Assembly (NCBI GenBank): GCA_022457155.1
Contig: JAJGOT010000604.1
Location: 62,001 to 126,000 of the forward strand
DNA: 64,000 nucleotides
Reading direction: 5' to 3'
Origin: Cladopsammia gracilis
Taxonomy: Eukaryota; Cnidaria; Anthozoa; Scleractinia; Dendrophylliidae
The position numbers and the translations under genes are program-made. Under the pieces are notes generated by a model, which was given only the letters and a program-made list of their open reading frames with translations, searched no databases and had not been told where the DNA came from. Numbering within the stretch: the first letter of the stretch is position 1; each line of letters opens with the position of its first letter. Of the stretch, positions 10,496 to 22,300 are shown one piece after another.

Positions 10496-11063
10496 TTGCT
10501 TAGGTTTTGTAAAAATCGTATGACACGAGTCACGTGCAACAGCTCTTTCGTAGGACTGTTGAAACTGGCCTACAAGATGAGAATATTAGAACAAAAACTC
10601 CGTCCCTATCTGGCTAACCCATTGATTGAAGATGACGAACTCATTCACCAGTTAAATGTTGCAGTTTCATCTGAAAAGGAACGGTTTCAGAAATTGAAGA
10701 GCCAGCCTATGTATCCCAGATTGGCCAGGAACAGGAATCACCTGAGGTACCTGTTGGTAAAGTATCCACCCCCAAGAAGGATCCTAACTTCAGTACAGAG
10801 CGGGACAAGAACTCAAGGCTGAAGTAGAAGCATTGAAGACTGAGCTCAAAAGTAGACCCGAAACAAATCGTCAACCATACCAAGGAGGAAGAAACCGATG
10901 GAGCTATGGGAGGGAACGGGGAAGACACGACTCAAGACCCCGACCGTCCAAGTGCCAAGCCTGCCATGAGAAGGGGGAAGACCGATGTCACCATTGCTTT
11001 AAATGTGGAAGCGACAGCCACTATGCCATTGGTTGCTGTCAGGGTCTGTCACCTGTCACCTGA
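10496..11063 (+). pseudogene. Gag remnant with CCHC zinc knuckle
   Basis: The first part (10496-10822) matches the style of the C-terminal part of cnidarian Ty3/gypsy Gag, with basic and acidic helices and no N-terminal capsid region. After a frameshift the second part (10833-11063) is Arg-rich and ends in a textbook zinc knuckle, CFKCGSDSHYAIGC (10995-11036, C-x2-C-x4-H-x4-C), preceded by further Cys/His pairs. Gag packages the element RNA; the knuckle binds nucleic acid. Broken by frameshift. Confidence 0.75.
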
Positions 11064-11413
11064 ACAGGAATTGCTAAACGGGAACCGGCTACTTGTGCGG
11101 GACCAGAAGTAGCCGACGCCCCACATGTGTCCCACCGATGTAATTGCTGCGCCAGAGTAGAAACAAGTCCCATATCAACGTTGTTCCTAATGCCAGGTGG
11201 TATGATATTGCTCTCGAAGACGTCAGAAGGAACAGTGGCTTGACCATATGAAGATATGCCAAGCAATAAAGAAGCTATCACAAAGAGAGAAACTAGACAC
11301 TACTGAAACAGCGTTTATCAGTCACCTGACACCCACACAGCATGCAAAAGTTGTTAATCTAGTTGGACAAAAATGCACAGTTAATTGTTGTTGAATGATG
11401 CTTAAGTATAACC

Positions 11414-11945
11414 GTCCTTTGGGATACGGGTTGCCAGGCTTCAATAATGACAAAAAGCATGCTAGAGGAAAAACATCCAGGAACAGTGGTGAGATATATC
11501 AGAATTGATCAATGTAGGGCCTGATCTAACAGCAGCTAATGGAACCAAGATTCCTTTCATCGGATTGGCAGAAGTGAGCGTGCGACTTCCTTCGTCTGCG
11601 GCGGAAGAACCAGACATACACGTTCCATTTCTGATTACAATCAATCGTTTAGAACTACCAATACTAGGCTACAACGTCGTTGAAGAGTTAGTGAAGATGG
11701 CTGCGAAAGAAAGGGGATCTACCTCAGGATTCAACATCCTAAGTTCCCTCAAAGCAGGATTTCCAAATAGTGACGAGAGTCGGTTGGAAGCTTTGATTAA
11801 TCTGATACAAGCCCCAGGTGAAGATTATCTTTGCGCAGTTCAAACATCAAAGAAAGACATTGTCATCCCGCAAGGCCAAGTGATTAATGCGTCATGCAGA
11901 GCAAATACTGGGCCCGTGTCAACGAAAATGCCAGTACTTTTTTAA
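11414..11945 (+). pseudogene. Retroviral-type aspartic protease remnant
   Basis: The active-site segment VLWDTGCQASIMT (11414-11452) has the Asp-Thr-Gly triad of pepsin-like retroelement proteases. The downstream half (11505-11945), including DLTAANGTKIPFIG and LGYNVVEEL, lies in another frame, so a frameshift separates them. The family cleaves the element polyprotein. This copy is inactive as read. Confidence 0.75.
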
Positions 11946-12189
11946 CCCGATGAGTTGTCCCAGTGGCCAACAGGTCTGCAGATATATGAAACACTGAAGA
12001 CGGTGAAGAAGGGATCTGTGTCACGTATTGACATTGAAGTTCACAACACGAGTCAACATGACATTGTACTCCCCAACCGTACCTTGCTGGGTAGATTGCA
12101 ATTGATAAAGTCAGTTCTTGACACCCATGGAGGTCTAACTAGCAGACCCATGCAATGACAAAGGACCGGGATATCAGTGCAGTGATGAC

Positions 12190-13692
12190 TTGGGTACTGC
12201 TACTGGAGTAAAAGAGGAAGAACTTTCCCAAGAATCAAACAATGTTGTGCTTGAGGTTGATATAACTGGATTGACAAATGAACAGCAGGAAATAGTCCGA
12301 AAGATGGTAAAAGAGGAGGCGGCATCCTTCGCCAAGAATGAAGATGATATAGGGTGCATGGAAGCTCTTCAGATGGACATTGACTTGTCAGACAGTACGC
12401 CTGTCCAGCAGAATTACGTGTCAATCCCGAGACCCCTGTATCAGGAAGTGAAAAACTACATTGAGGACCTAATGAACAAACAGTTCATCACCAAATCACG
12501 ATCATCTTATTCATCGCCTATAGTGTGCGTTAGAAAGAAGGATGGCACTCTACGTTTGTGCGTGGAGTATAGGGAATTGAATCGACGTACTGTTCCTGAC
12601 CGACACCGTAGCCTATCCCACGGATTCAAGAAACTTTGGACAGCTTAGATGGCAACTCCTGGTTCAGCGTGTTAGACCAAGGGAAGGCTTATCACTAGGG
12701 TTTCATTGGACCGAAAAGCCGACCTTACACCGCTTTCATCGCACCGTGGGGTTTATATGAGTGCGTACGTAAACCCTTTGGACTGACCAATGCACCTGCC
12801 AATTTCCAAAGGTACATGGAACATTGCCTTGGTGAATTAAGAGATGGAATAGCCATCCCCTATTTAGAAGATGTGATTGTCTTCAGCCAGTCCTTTGAGG
12901 AACATGTGGAAAATGTGCGAAAAGTACTCCGACGCCATCGGCAGCATGGTATTAAACTCAAGCCTTCCAAATGTAAACTGTTCCGAAAAGAAGTTTGTTT
13001 TCTGGGACGTGTTGTTTCGAAAGATGGGTACAGAGTGGATCCGAGCGGAATAACCGCTGCCACTGGTCTTGCAGAAAAAAAAAACAACTGTTGGTGAAGT
13101 GAGGCAACGGGTTGGATTTCTGAGCTATTATCGTCGTTATATCCCAAACTTTGCCAGAATTGCCAAGCCTTTGTATGAACTGCTAAACACACCAAAGACT
13201 GGAAGTACATTCAAACACTCCGCTAGACGAAGATCAGACAAAAGGAATCGCCAGTTACCATCTGCAGCACCAATCTTGTGGACTGAAACCCATCAACAAT
13301 CACTGGAAGAACTTATTGGACATCTCACTAACCCACCAGTAATGGCCTACCCCGATTATGAAAAACCATTTATTGTTCACACAGACGCGTGTAAGGATGG
13401 TCTTGGTGCAGTCCTCTATCAGCAACAGGGTGGAAAAACCAGGGTCAAGGCATATGCTTCACGTACTCTCGCATCAGCTGAGAAGAATTATAATCTTCAT
13501 GCCGGCAAATTCGAATTTCTTGCACTAAAATGTGCCGTAACAGAGCAATTTCGGGATTATCTTTATTATGCACCCGAGTTCACGGTGTATACTGACAACA
13601 ACCCACTGACATACATATTGACTTCTGCTAAGTTGAATGCAACAAGTTTGCGTTGGGTTGGAGAACTAGCGCAGACTTCAGGTTTCAAGTGA
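12190..13692 (+). pseudogene. Reverse transcriptase and RNase H remnant
   Basis: Reverse transcriptase fingers and palm are seen at 12190-12648 (VRKKDGTLRLCVEYRELNRR), an interrupted middle at 12649-12815 with an in-frame stop, and 12816-13097. The catalytic YxDD box reads YLED, so the first catalytic Asp is Glu. RNase H follows at about 13330-13692 after a frameshift in an A-run near 13075, with VHTDACKDGLGAVLY, KFEFLALK and YTDNNPLTY carrying its acidic residues. The domains copy the element RNA into DNA. Stops, frameshifts and the altered active site make this copy defective. Confidence 0.88.
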
Positions 13693-14019
13693 AATATCGC
13701 CCAGGCAAGTCCAATAACGATGCTGATACGTTGTCACGGATGCCTCTGAACATTGAGGATTACATGGACACATGCTGTGAAGGAAGTAGCTTAGACGTCG
13801 TGCAGGCAGCTATCTGTTCCATACAATTTCAAGGCCAAGATGACCTTCCATGGCTAACAGTTTTGTCAGATTCGATCACAGCCATTGGTGATGACCACAG
13901 CAATCCCAGCATAGAGAAGTACGTTGATTTAAGGCAAGCTCAAGAATGGGACCCAGTGATTAGTCGGGTTGTACACTTCATAAATACAGGAAAACGTCCA
14001 TCAATTAAAGAAAGTAAAG

Positions 14020-15467
14020 GTGAATCGAGATGTCCAGCGACTACTGTTTGAGTGGAACAAATTGACTCTAGGAGGGGACAATGTCTTATACCGTAAGACG
14101 AGCGAACACCAACAAGTAGTACTACCCCAGCAGCTGAGTAGGACCATTTTCAAAGAACTTCATGAGGACATGGGCCATTTAGGTGCTGAAAGAGTATTTG
14201 ATTTGGCTAGAGCACGGTTTTACTGGCCACACATGAAGAACAACTACACCCGATCATCCACTACATCCGATTATCACCACAGCACTCTTCCAAATGGCAT
14301 CACTGGATTTCCTCCATCTTGAAACAAGTGCAGGAGGCTACCAATACATATTGGTAGTAATGGATCACTTCACTCGATATGCTCAAGCTTATGCAACCAA
14401 AGACAAGTCTGCGAAGACAGCAGCGGAAAAAGTGTACAATGATTTTATCTTGCGATTTGGACTGCCTGAAACGATCCACCATGATCAAAGCGGCGAATTT
14501 GAGAACAAACTGTTTTACAATTTAGATAAGCTCATTGGGGCTTGCCACCCTAGAACAACAATGTACCATTCCCAAGGAAATGGACAAATTGAACGATTCA
14601 ACAGGACATTACTGTCAATGCTTCGGACTCTGCCGGAGAAGCACAAGTCAAGGTGGCGCGATTACCTTCACAAAGTGATACATGTGTACAACTGTACAAA
14701 GATCGATTCTACAGGTTACGCGCCATTTTTCCTTCTTTTTGGCAGAGCTCCGCGCCTTCCTATTGACCTGATGTTTAATCTTAAGCCACCTGCTGGATTT
14801 AGTTCCCATCCAGAGTATGTCAAGAAATGGCGAAATGCTATATCAGAAGCATACAAGATAGCCTCAGAAACTGCCCAGCGAAATGCTCTGCGAGGAAACA
14901 AAACAGTTTGACAAGAAGGTGCGAAGAATTGTGCTGATGCCCGGAGATAGATTGCTTGTTCGAAACATGAGTGAACGAGGAGAACCAGGAAAGTTAAGGT
15001 CATACTGGGAAAGCGAAGTACATGTTGTCGTCGAGCAGAAGGGTAAAGATGTGCCAGTGTACGAAGTCAGACCGGAGTCGGGAATGAAGAAAGCAAGGGT
15101 TCTACACCGCAACTTACTGTTACCATGCACTTATTTACCGGTGGACGAATCCAACTTGCAAGTTTCTCAAACTTCTCTAAGTGGTAGCAGACAGCGTAAG
15201 CAGACAAACCAGTCACAGAACCAGCAATCTCTTGGCCCAGCCCCATCAATGGCCAGTCAAGAAGACTATGATGAAGACATGCCATCACTTGTTCCAAGCC
15301 AATTACAACCCTGTGTTCAGGCCAACACCACTGAACAACTCCTTGCAGAGCAGTTTAACACACACGACTCTACAACCATCCACAGGAGGATGTCACTGAG
15401 CTGGCTTATGATGACTTGCCAAATGAGAGTGCTCAGGTTACCGCGTCTGAGTCAGCAGAGGAAATAG
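14020..15467 (+). pseudogene. Integrase remnant
   Basis: The start of the N-terminal zinc region is visible (HLGAERVFDLARARFYWPHM), but its C-x2-C half is gone and the sequence jumps to the catalytic core, so a short deletion near 14250-14295 is inferred. The DDE core follows (14294-14911): LDFLHLE, the HHDQSGEFEN segment and YHSQGNGQIERFNRT carry the three acidic positions. After a further frameshift, 14940-15135 gives the C-terminal DNA-binding part (GDRLLVRNMSERGEPGKLR to RVLHRNLLLPC), then a low-complexity Gln/Ser tail. Confidence 0.85.
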
Positions 15468-15631
15468 AGCAGTCTCATGTTCTTGAAGCCAACAACTCTG
15501 AGGGAAACAGACCGCAACGACTCCGACGAGCTCCTGTTCGTTTGACTTACGATGTCCCAGGTCAGCCTGTGTATTACTCTGCAGTAACCACCAACATACA
15601 TACGGCTTCAGTGACACCAAATCCAGCCCCA

Positions 15632-16160
15632 ATGTGGCTCGGGATGACACCAAAAATTCGGCAATTGGCAAACATTTCCATGAAGCGCACGGTGGGAGCG
15701 ATCTTTTAAATGAGAGCCATTTTAAGATTCTGAGAAGGTGTCAAGGCAAATTTGATTGTTTAGTGTTTGAAATGCTTTACATCAAGAAACTCAAACCTAA
15801 TTTGAACGTCCAAACGGACTCCACACGTGCGAAACTTTTTGTTTAACTTGTGATTTTCGCAATTATTTTCATCATTGTTCGTCTTAGTATTTATAGAACC
15901 TAGTTTTTATACATTTTTGACTTGATAATGACGTTACGGTAACGTCGAAACGTCGTCAGCTTTTAAGCTTTTTTAAAATTTTATAATGTTTTTAAGAAAT
16001 GTTTTGTCGCAATTTTTTATAGTTAAATGTTTTTCTAAATTAATTAATTATTACGGTATATTAGTTTTATTGTAGGAGGGCCATTATGAAAACTACTGGG
16101 TGACCAGTAATTAATGCACTCCATCCTCGATAAATAAAGTTATATTATTATATTATTATT
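15632..16160 (+). mobile_element. Penelope-like element, 3' end fragment
   Basis: A 70-codon frame (15634-15846) gives the end of a GIY-YIG-type protein; FDCLVFEMLYIKKLKPNLN and DSTRAKLFV are the usual tail of Penelope-like endonucleases. The noncoding tail contains CTTGATAATGACGTTACGG and ends in a TTA-rich run (to about 16160). The fragment is 5'-truncated, as is common for target-primed insertions, and abuts the Ty3/gypsy relic without a gap. Confidence 0.75.
15921..15950 (+). ncRNA. Degenerate hammerhead-like motif in Penelope tail
   Basis: A 7-bp stem GACGTTA/TAACGTC (15930-15936 with 15940-15946) is followed directly by GAAA (15947-15950). It is preceded by CTTGATAA, where CTGATGA would be expected. 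The geometry matches 1677-1706, but the core is mutated, so self-cleavage is unlikely. Confidence 0.25.
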
Positions 16161-16213
16161 ATCGTATCGTTCATTGTTTACACTGTACACCCAGCCGACA
16201 ACGATTTTTCGAT

Positions 16214-16364
16214 CAGGCCCAAGTTGTTCAAAAGGTGGATAGCGCTATTCACCGGATAAATCACTATCCAGTGGATAAGTATAAACAAAATCCATTGTGT
16301 TATCCGCTGAATAGTGATTTATCCGGTGGATAGCGCTATCCACCTTTTAAACAACCAGGGCCAG
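16214..16364. repeat. Palindromic MITE, about 150 bp
   Basis: The left part AAAAGGTGGATAGCGCTAT (from 16230) is answered by ATAGCGCTATCCACCTTTT near the right end. The ends GGCCCAAGTTGTT and AACAACCAGGGCC pair imperfectly. ATCACTATCCAGTGGATAA and TTATCCGCTGAATAGTGAT form the inner arms. No coding capacity. Confidence 0.8.
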
Positions 16365-19300
16365 ATGTATACAGAACCGATCTACGTATAATGTTTTTAA
16401 TACTGTCTCTGCTTTTATTTTCATTTCCACAGGTATAAACTCCTCAGGTATATATTAAACTATGCATTACAAAAACTCTGACGTGGTAATCAGTTAAGCA
16501 TTCAAATTTTCGAGTAACAAGAGAAACGAGTCCTTTAAAAAAAACCCTGGTTATTTACCTTTTATTGATGATGAAACCAAGGAAGTTGAAATGATTCCTG
16601 CATTTGAAGGTGTCCCGTATGTAGTGGACGGCTGCAGGTTCAATTCCCGCTTTTTAATGTTATGAATCGTGAACGACTCCGCGGACCTCAAGGTTTCTTG
16701 GCACGTAAAAAATATCTACACATATAAATGCAAGAGATTAATCATGAAACATTGGAAGAAAATGAAACGAACCTTTTTCACACCACATAGCTGAGAAAAC
16801 TGAGAAACGTTTTTATGTGTATCGTCCATATGACCCCCAACATGGACGCCGTGCAAACCGGCCATCAATAATAAACATCAGCTCGTTCCTAGGTGGGCTT
16901 TCAGATATGATTAATAAGTGACAATCTAAATAAAAACGAAATATGGTTTCGGGTTCCTAGTCTTCTGCAAAAAAAAGTCAAAATCTATGAAATTATTGTA
17001 ACCATTGTCAAAGGTTTCACTAATTAAAACTCAGAATCTGACAAAATAAAGGACAGCTTAAATAAATGACACGCTGTAGCTAATATATCTCTTAAATAAG
17101 ATGACCCATAAAGAAAATAGCAGCTTTAAAGTGTTAATATTAAAATCCGGACTACCGAAGAAATTATTGAGCCATCTGAATGTTTATTTTTAATTTCCTG
17201 GATCAGTTGAAATGTTGTTCCCCTACTGAAAATAAACAGCGAATCTTGGGTTAAGAAATCATCTCAGTCGACACTATCCTAGCATCAAATTTTATTCAAT
17301 TCTCGACTCTGTCTCAAATTGAAGTATTTTCTAGCTTTTTCTGGAGTAAGGCCATATATTTTTCTCGGCGACAAAAGGCAGGTGATATGTTGGTCGAATT
17401 GACTTTATATCCTTGAAGTCGACTTGAAATCAAGTAAAATCCGTAACATTGGCAAGAAATAAAAATTGTGTTTTCCAGACGTGATAAATGAGCGATAGTA
17501 TTTAAAGCATAAAACTGAATATCAATGTTACTTACCAAGTAAATCCAGATTTGCATATCCTTTTGCTAAATAAACTTCAAGCTTCCAAAACTGATGCCTT
17601 TAAAACAAGATCGAAAGTCAAGCTATGTTACAAACAAACAGTATCAGCGGTACCTAGCGTCTTGTCCGTAAACATGAATTCGCGCTTAAACCATTCAAAT
17701 TTCTCTTCGTTTCATAACAGTAAAAACAGCAATGTTTCCTTTATTTGCAAAGGAAATGGACGCCGACGTTTATTCTCGTTAACATAACATACATCCTGTC
17801 GCGTGTCAGGAAAGAAAAACGTTTGCTATATTTTCCATGAAAGCCAACGCAATAAAATTCGTAATTTTTTAAAAATTACAGTAAAAATTCGAAGCTGAAT
17901 ATAGTTGGCTCTAAGGGATTAAGGGATGTCTTATCTGCGAGTGTTTATGGTATAAAACAGTTACCAATGATGCAAAGTATGGATATCAATACCTCTCTTT
18001 AACTGACGGTGGACTATGTTTTCCATCAAAAGATGGAAATTAAATGCCTCTTTTGCTCCTCTGGCGTATCCCAACGGGTTCTAACAGAATTTTCCAGCCT
18101 TTTTTGCTGTTTAAAGTTCTTTTTTTAAGCTGTAGTCAGAGTGAAGTTTCATTGCCGGCAAAAGTGGACACCCGTGCAAAATATGACAACCTTATAAAAT
18201 ATAAAGACCCGCTTTCAGGTGGTCGTACCAATCACATCAAAGCAGGACCCATTTTCTAATGGCCTCCCCTCTGGGGACATCAATTTAAAATACCAGTCCT
18301 TCCTTTAAAAAGCACGATAAGTGAAACGTTAACTTATCATAGTAATCAAATACCAGCACAATGAAAGGAAAATCGTACTTTCAGACATGGAACATATTTT
18401 CAGTGTTTCATTAAAAACAAAAAATAGCAAACAAGGAAACATCCTCCGGATTTGACAGTTGATGGTTGTTTGGGGAGCGAATTGAATTTTTAGTGCGTGA
18501 TTGGACGGCTACAAAGTTTACAGCTGCCTGGTCTTGCAAAACACGACTAAACCTGACAGATGTATCAGCTAGAAGAAAAGTTAAGTAGTGTAAGCAAAAG
18601 CAAGCGCGATATAAGCAAAGTGCTATTTAAATAAGCACAAGCAGGAGTGACACACGAACGTCGTACACGGTTTTGTTGAGTACTTTGCCTCATAATGGTT
18701 CTCGCACATTGTTTTTCTTATGCTACATATCGTACAAGTGGGAACAAAGCTTTAGGGTGAACCAGAGGATTTCGATATCCGATTGTTGGCTATTTTTAGA
18801 ATTTGGCGTACTTTTTTCGTCGCGACTTTAGGCGAGAAAAAAAAAACAGCCAACAAGTAAAAATAACCAGTCGTATTTCACAACTCTTTGCTGAATAAAT
18901 TGTTTATTATACGACAGTCATCTCCCAAAGCTAAGTGTTTTCCCGAGCGCGCGTTCAGAAGAGTGTATTAACGTGTCATATTTGCACTCGTTTTGATGCG
19001 TATTTGCCCTCTAGAATGCTATGTCGAATAATAAATGGAAAGAAGAAAGATTTATTTAAGGAGGAAACCACATCACCCATGGGTGGTTTTCATGAGGGAC
19101 CTCCACATGCGATCTGGATTTTTTCTATTTTTTGTGCTCCAAACACGGTAATTTCCGAGCTAATAGTTAAAGCAATAGATATAATTATTAGAAAACCTTT
19201 CCAAGAATCCTTTGCGCCTGAAAAATTTCAATGCAGGAAACTCTAGGTTTGTCAAATTGAATTCAACGAGGATGCTGACACTCTTTATCAGTTAGTGCTA

Positions 19301-22300
19301 TAATAATGGTATCAAACAAATGCCTAGTTATTGTTGAACACGAACACGTCATCGTGATGACGTAACAGGTTACCATAGTAGCAGTATAACCTTTTAAAGA
19401 CACCCTTAATTTTGGCTTTAAGTGCTTATGTAATTAAAAAACGATCTCTGTTTACTGTTTCGACGGTTCTCAGCCAGCTCTTTCCAGGCTCAGTAAACTT
19501 ATATCATTCTAAATTATAGCGATTTGTGTACTTATGAACTCAATGAATGCGGAATTGAAGTAAAAAAAAACGTCGACAAGAAAAGAAAAATGTTCGTCGT
19601 AGTGGCGCATTAAAACCCCTTTTTATCAAAACTAACGTGCTAAAGAGGATCATCTAAATATTTAAACGCTGACAATATGATAATTAGTAGATTACAAGAG
19701 ATAAAGCTGTCGCCTTCGATCTCGTTTTAATGCTGAAGATGATATTACGAACGGGTGCTTGCATAAATATAGCCCGGTCATACAGGTTTTTTTTTTTAAT
19801 TCGTAAAAGTCGCAAATACCATTTTTAGAGTTACTTTAAAAAGCCAAAAGACATCTTTACATTAGTACATTATCAGTGAAAATCCAAAATAAGGGTTCCG
19901 TTTTGTTTAAAATTATTCAACTGGTGCTCTTAGAGTAAAAATAAGTGTCTTGGGCTGCAGATGGCCAGAATGGAAATGGATTGCTATGCATGTTGAAACA
20001 ATTTGGCTTATTTATTCAAGTTTATCGTTTTTGTCTTGGAAAACTTGCTAAAACTCTGATTATGGTTTATTTTCTCTTCGATAATTCACTTGATATCGTC
20101 CTATAAGCATTCTCAAAATCACCATGACATAGGTCACAATTGACAGAGGGGAACGGAAAGGAGAAATAAAAGCATGTCTTTTCACTTCCAGATATAAACA
20201 TGCAATTTAAACGGCCAAGAAAACTAAATAATTTATGCACTAGTTTAGTAATGGACCCTTTGCAGCTGGCTGGTGACGTGGTAGAAAAACGTCACGTTTG
20301 AGTGGGACAACATCCATTCAAATGCTAATTTCCTTTCTTTTCAAGGTCTCACTGCGTTGCTTGCCTTCCAGTAAGGCAGATTAGCTCGTGCCATGTGAGC
20401 AACCAGTTGCAAAGGTGCCATTTTGTGTAAAAAAAAAAAATAAGGAAGATGACAGCAAGCTAGAGCAATTCTTGTCAGTTGAACTAAAATAGTCACTTTT
20501 AATCAAAGTTTGGTCAAAATTCGTTTTTCGTGAGGTCATCAAGTTCCATTGAAGAGTGCAACTTTAAGGACGCCATCTTGAATGTTATCTAATGTTATCG
20601 CAAGAGATGTTTCAGACTAATCTTTTGTACCGGCCTCCGCACTGAACTGAAAACTGTCCGTCGATTTAATAATTCAAAATGAGACTAGGCTTTACCATTC
20701 GTCCTTGCTAAATGTTAAATGTCCGAATTGATAACAGGCTAGGAAACTAAATACTTAACCGTTAATCAACAAGGAAGGATAAAATTGGTGCTTAATTTAT
20801 ATTACCGTCCGCAGGCGGACATTTGATCCGCATGAAATGGACGCCATCGATCTTAAAAAAAAAGTAAGGCCATCCTCAACTTCACCTCAGCTTCAGTAGA
20901 TTTTTAAGGACGTTTTTTCTTTCTTTTCTTCCCGTGATCATCGGTGCTGCGGCTTTTAATGACTATTAAACACTTAAGATTTTCATTGTATTTAATTTAC
21001 ACTGATTTCTTCCATCCTAGTTCTACCTTTCACTAGACTTGTTGTTGCTAACCTGCTGATTGTTGACAGATTGTTGTTCTTTTTTATAGGGTTGTTCCAC
21101 TGAAGAACAACTTTTGGTGTGCCAAAGTGGTATGCATACAAAGTTCTCTAAGTTTCTAAATATTCTTTTGCCCATAACTCTGTTCTGGACTTCAAAATTT
21201 TGCCAAGTCATTTTCATTTGGTATTCCCTGCAACATTTTGTCTGTGAAGTTGTTCTCAAAGCCAGAAAACTGAAAAAACTGCTTACGTGGATGAGAACAA
21301 GCTACCGATGCGTTCTAATCTGTACCAGGCTCAGTTTCGAGTTTGAAAAAATGGTTGCATAAATACGAAACTGTCCATTTTGGTAGGTGAACTTATATTT
21401 AAATTATACTGTTCAGAAATGCTTACCATGAGGTCAAGGTGGGAAAGAAATGATTTTTAAAAAGAATGTTTTAATTTGTTTAGTTTTATGACGCGTTGCT
21501 TCAAATAAAAATAAAAAGATGATAATGTTTATGAAAGCTTTACGAAAAAGCATTTCAACTAAAATATTTCGGTAAAAAAAAATAGTAGTTATAATACAAC
21601 ATGTACAGTCTACAGAGTTTATCAATGTTTTGAAAATTATCCTGTGAGAGGAATAAAGCTGTAAAATTTTGTCCAGTTATAGAGGCTTAACCGTCTTCCG
21701 TGAACTTATTTGAACATCATTAGCTCAATTAATGCACGGAATCGAACAAGTGAACAACAGAAAAATCATGACTTCACAACAGCATCGTTGGTCTGTATTA
21801 ATTGAGAAAATAAATGGTTTATTTTTACGCTGCTGCCTTTTACAATAAACTCAGGTTTTTCACCAAAATATAAGCATACCTACCAATAAGTAATCGATAT
21901 GAAATAGAGCAATTTCGATTCAGAATGAGATTCACGTTATGAGGACAATTTTTGCGAAAAAGATATTTATTATAGGTTCCGGGTTTGTTCATAAGATCGT
22001 AAATTTTGCATCATCTTTTGGAATACAGAATGAAGCGTTGCCGCTTTCATCGTAAAATTTGAGTTAATCCCCTTGCCAAGAAAATGACGAAATTAAGTGA
22101 TAAGCCAACCCTAATTTAACCACATTTTCATACGAAGGATTATAACACAATGTTTTTCCCCTCCTATGCAAAATATTAAGTTCAGCGTGTTCTTTGCTTG
22201 GAGAGCCAAAAATATTTACTCTGTTAGCTCGAAAAGTTCTAGAATTTTCGACAAAAATGGTTTAGATATGCATATAATTACACGTTTTCATATGAATGTA

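Larger units (their letters stand above)
10496..15631 (+). mobile_element. Ty3/gypsy LTR retrotransposon, decayed, both ends lost
   Basis: The gag, protease, reverse transcriptase, RNase H and integrase regions follow in the Ty3/gypsy (Metaviridae) order on the plus strand, spread over all frames by frameshifts, stops and small deletions. No intact polyprotein remains and no LTR pair can be seen. At about 15632 the element is replaced by the 3' end of a Penelope-like element, which probably removed its 3' LTR. Individual domains are listed separately. It is a fossil; mobility would need proteins supplied by another copy. Confidence 0.93.

Noticed and set aside
16600..16660. Possible tRNA around GGTTCAATTCC followed by a T-run
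   Set aside because: No A box at the right distance and no cloverleaf.
20270..20310. Small hairpin around GTGACGTGGTAGAAAAACGTCAC
   Set aside because: Very short and isolated; expected by chance in 64 kb.
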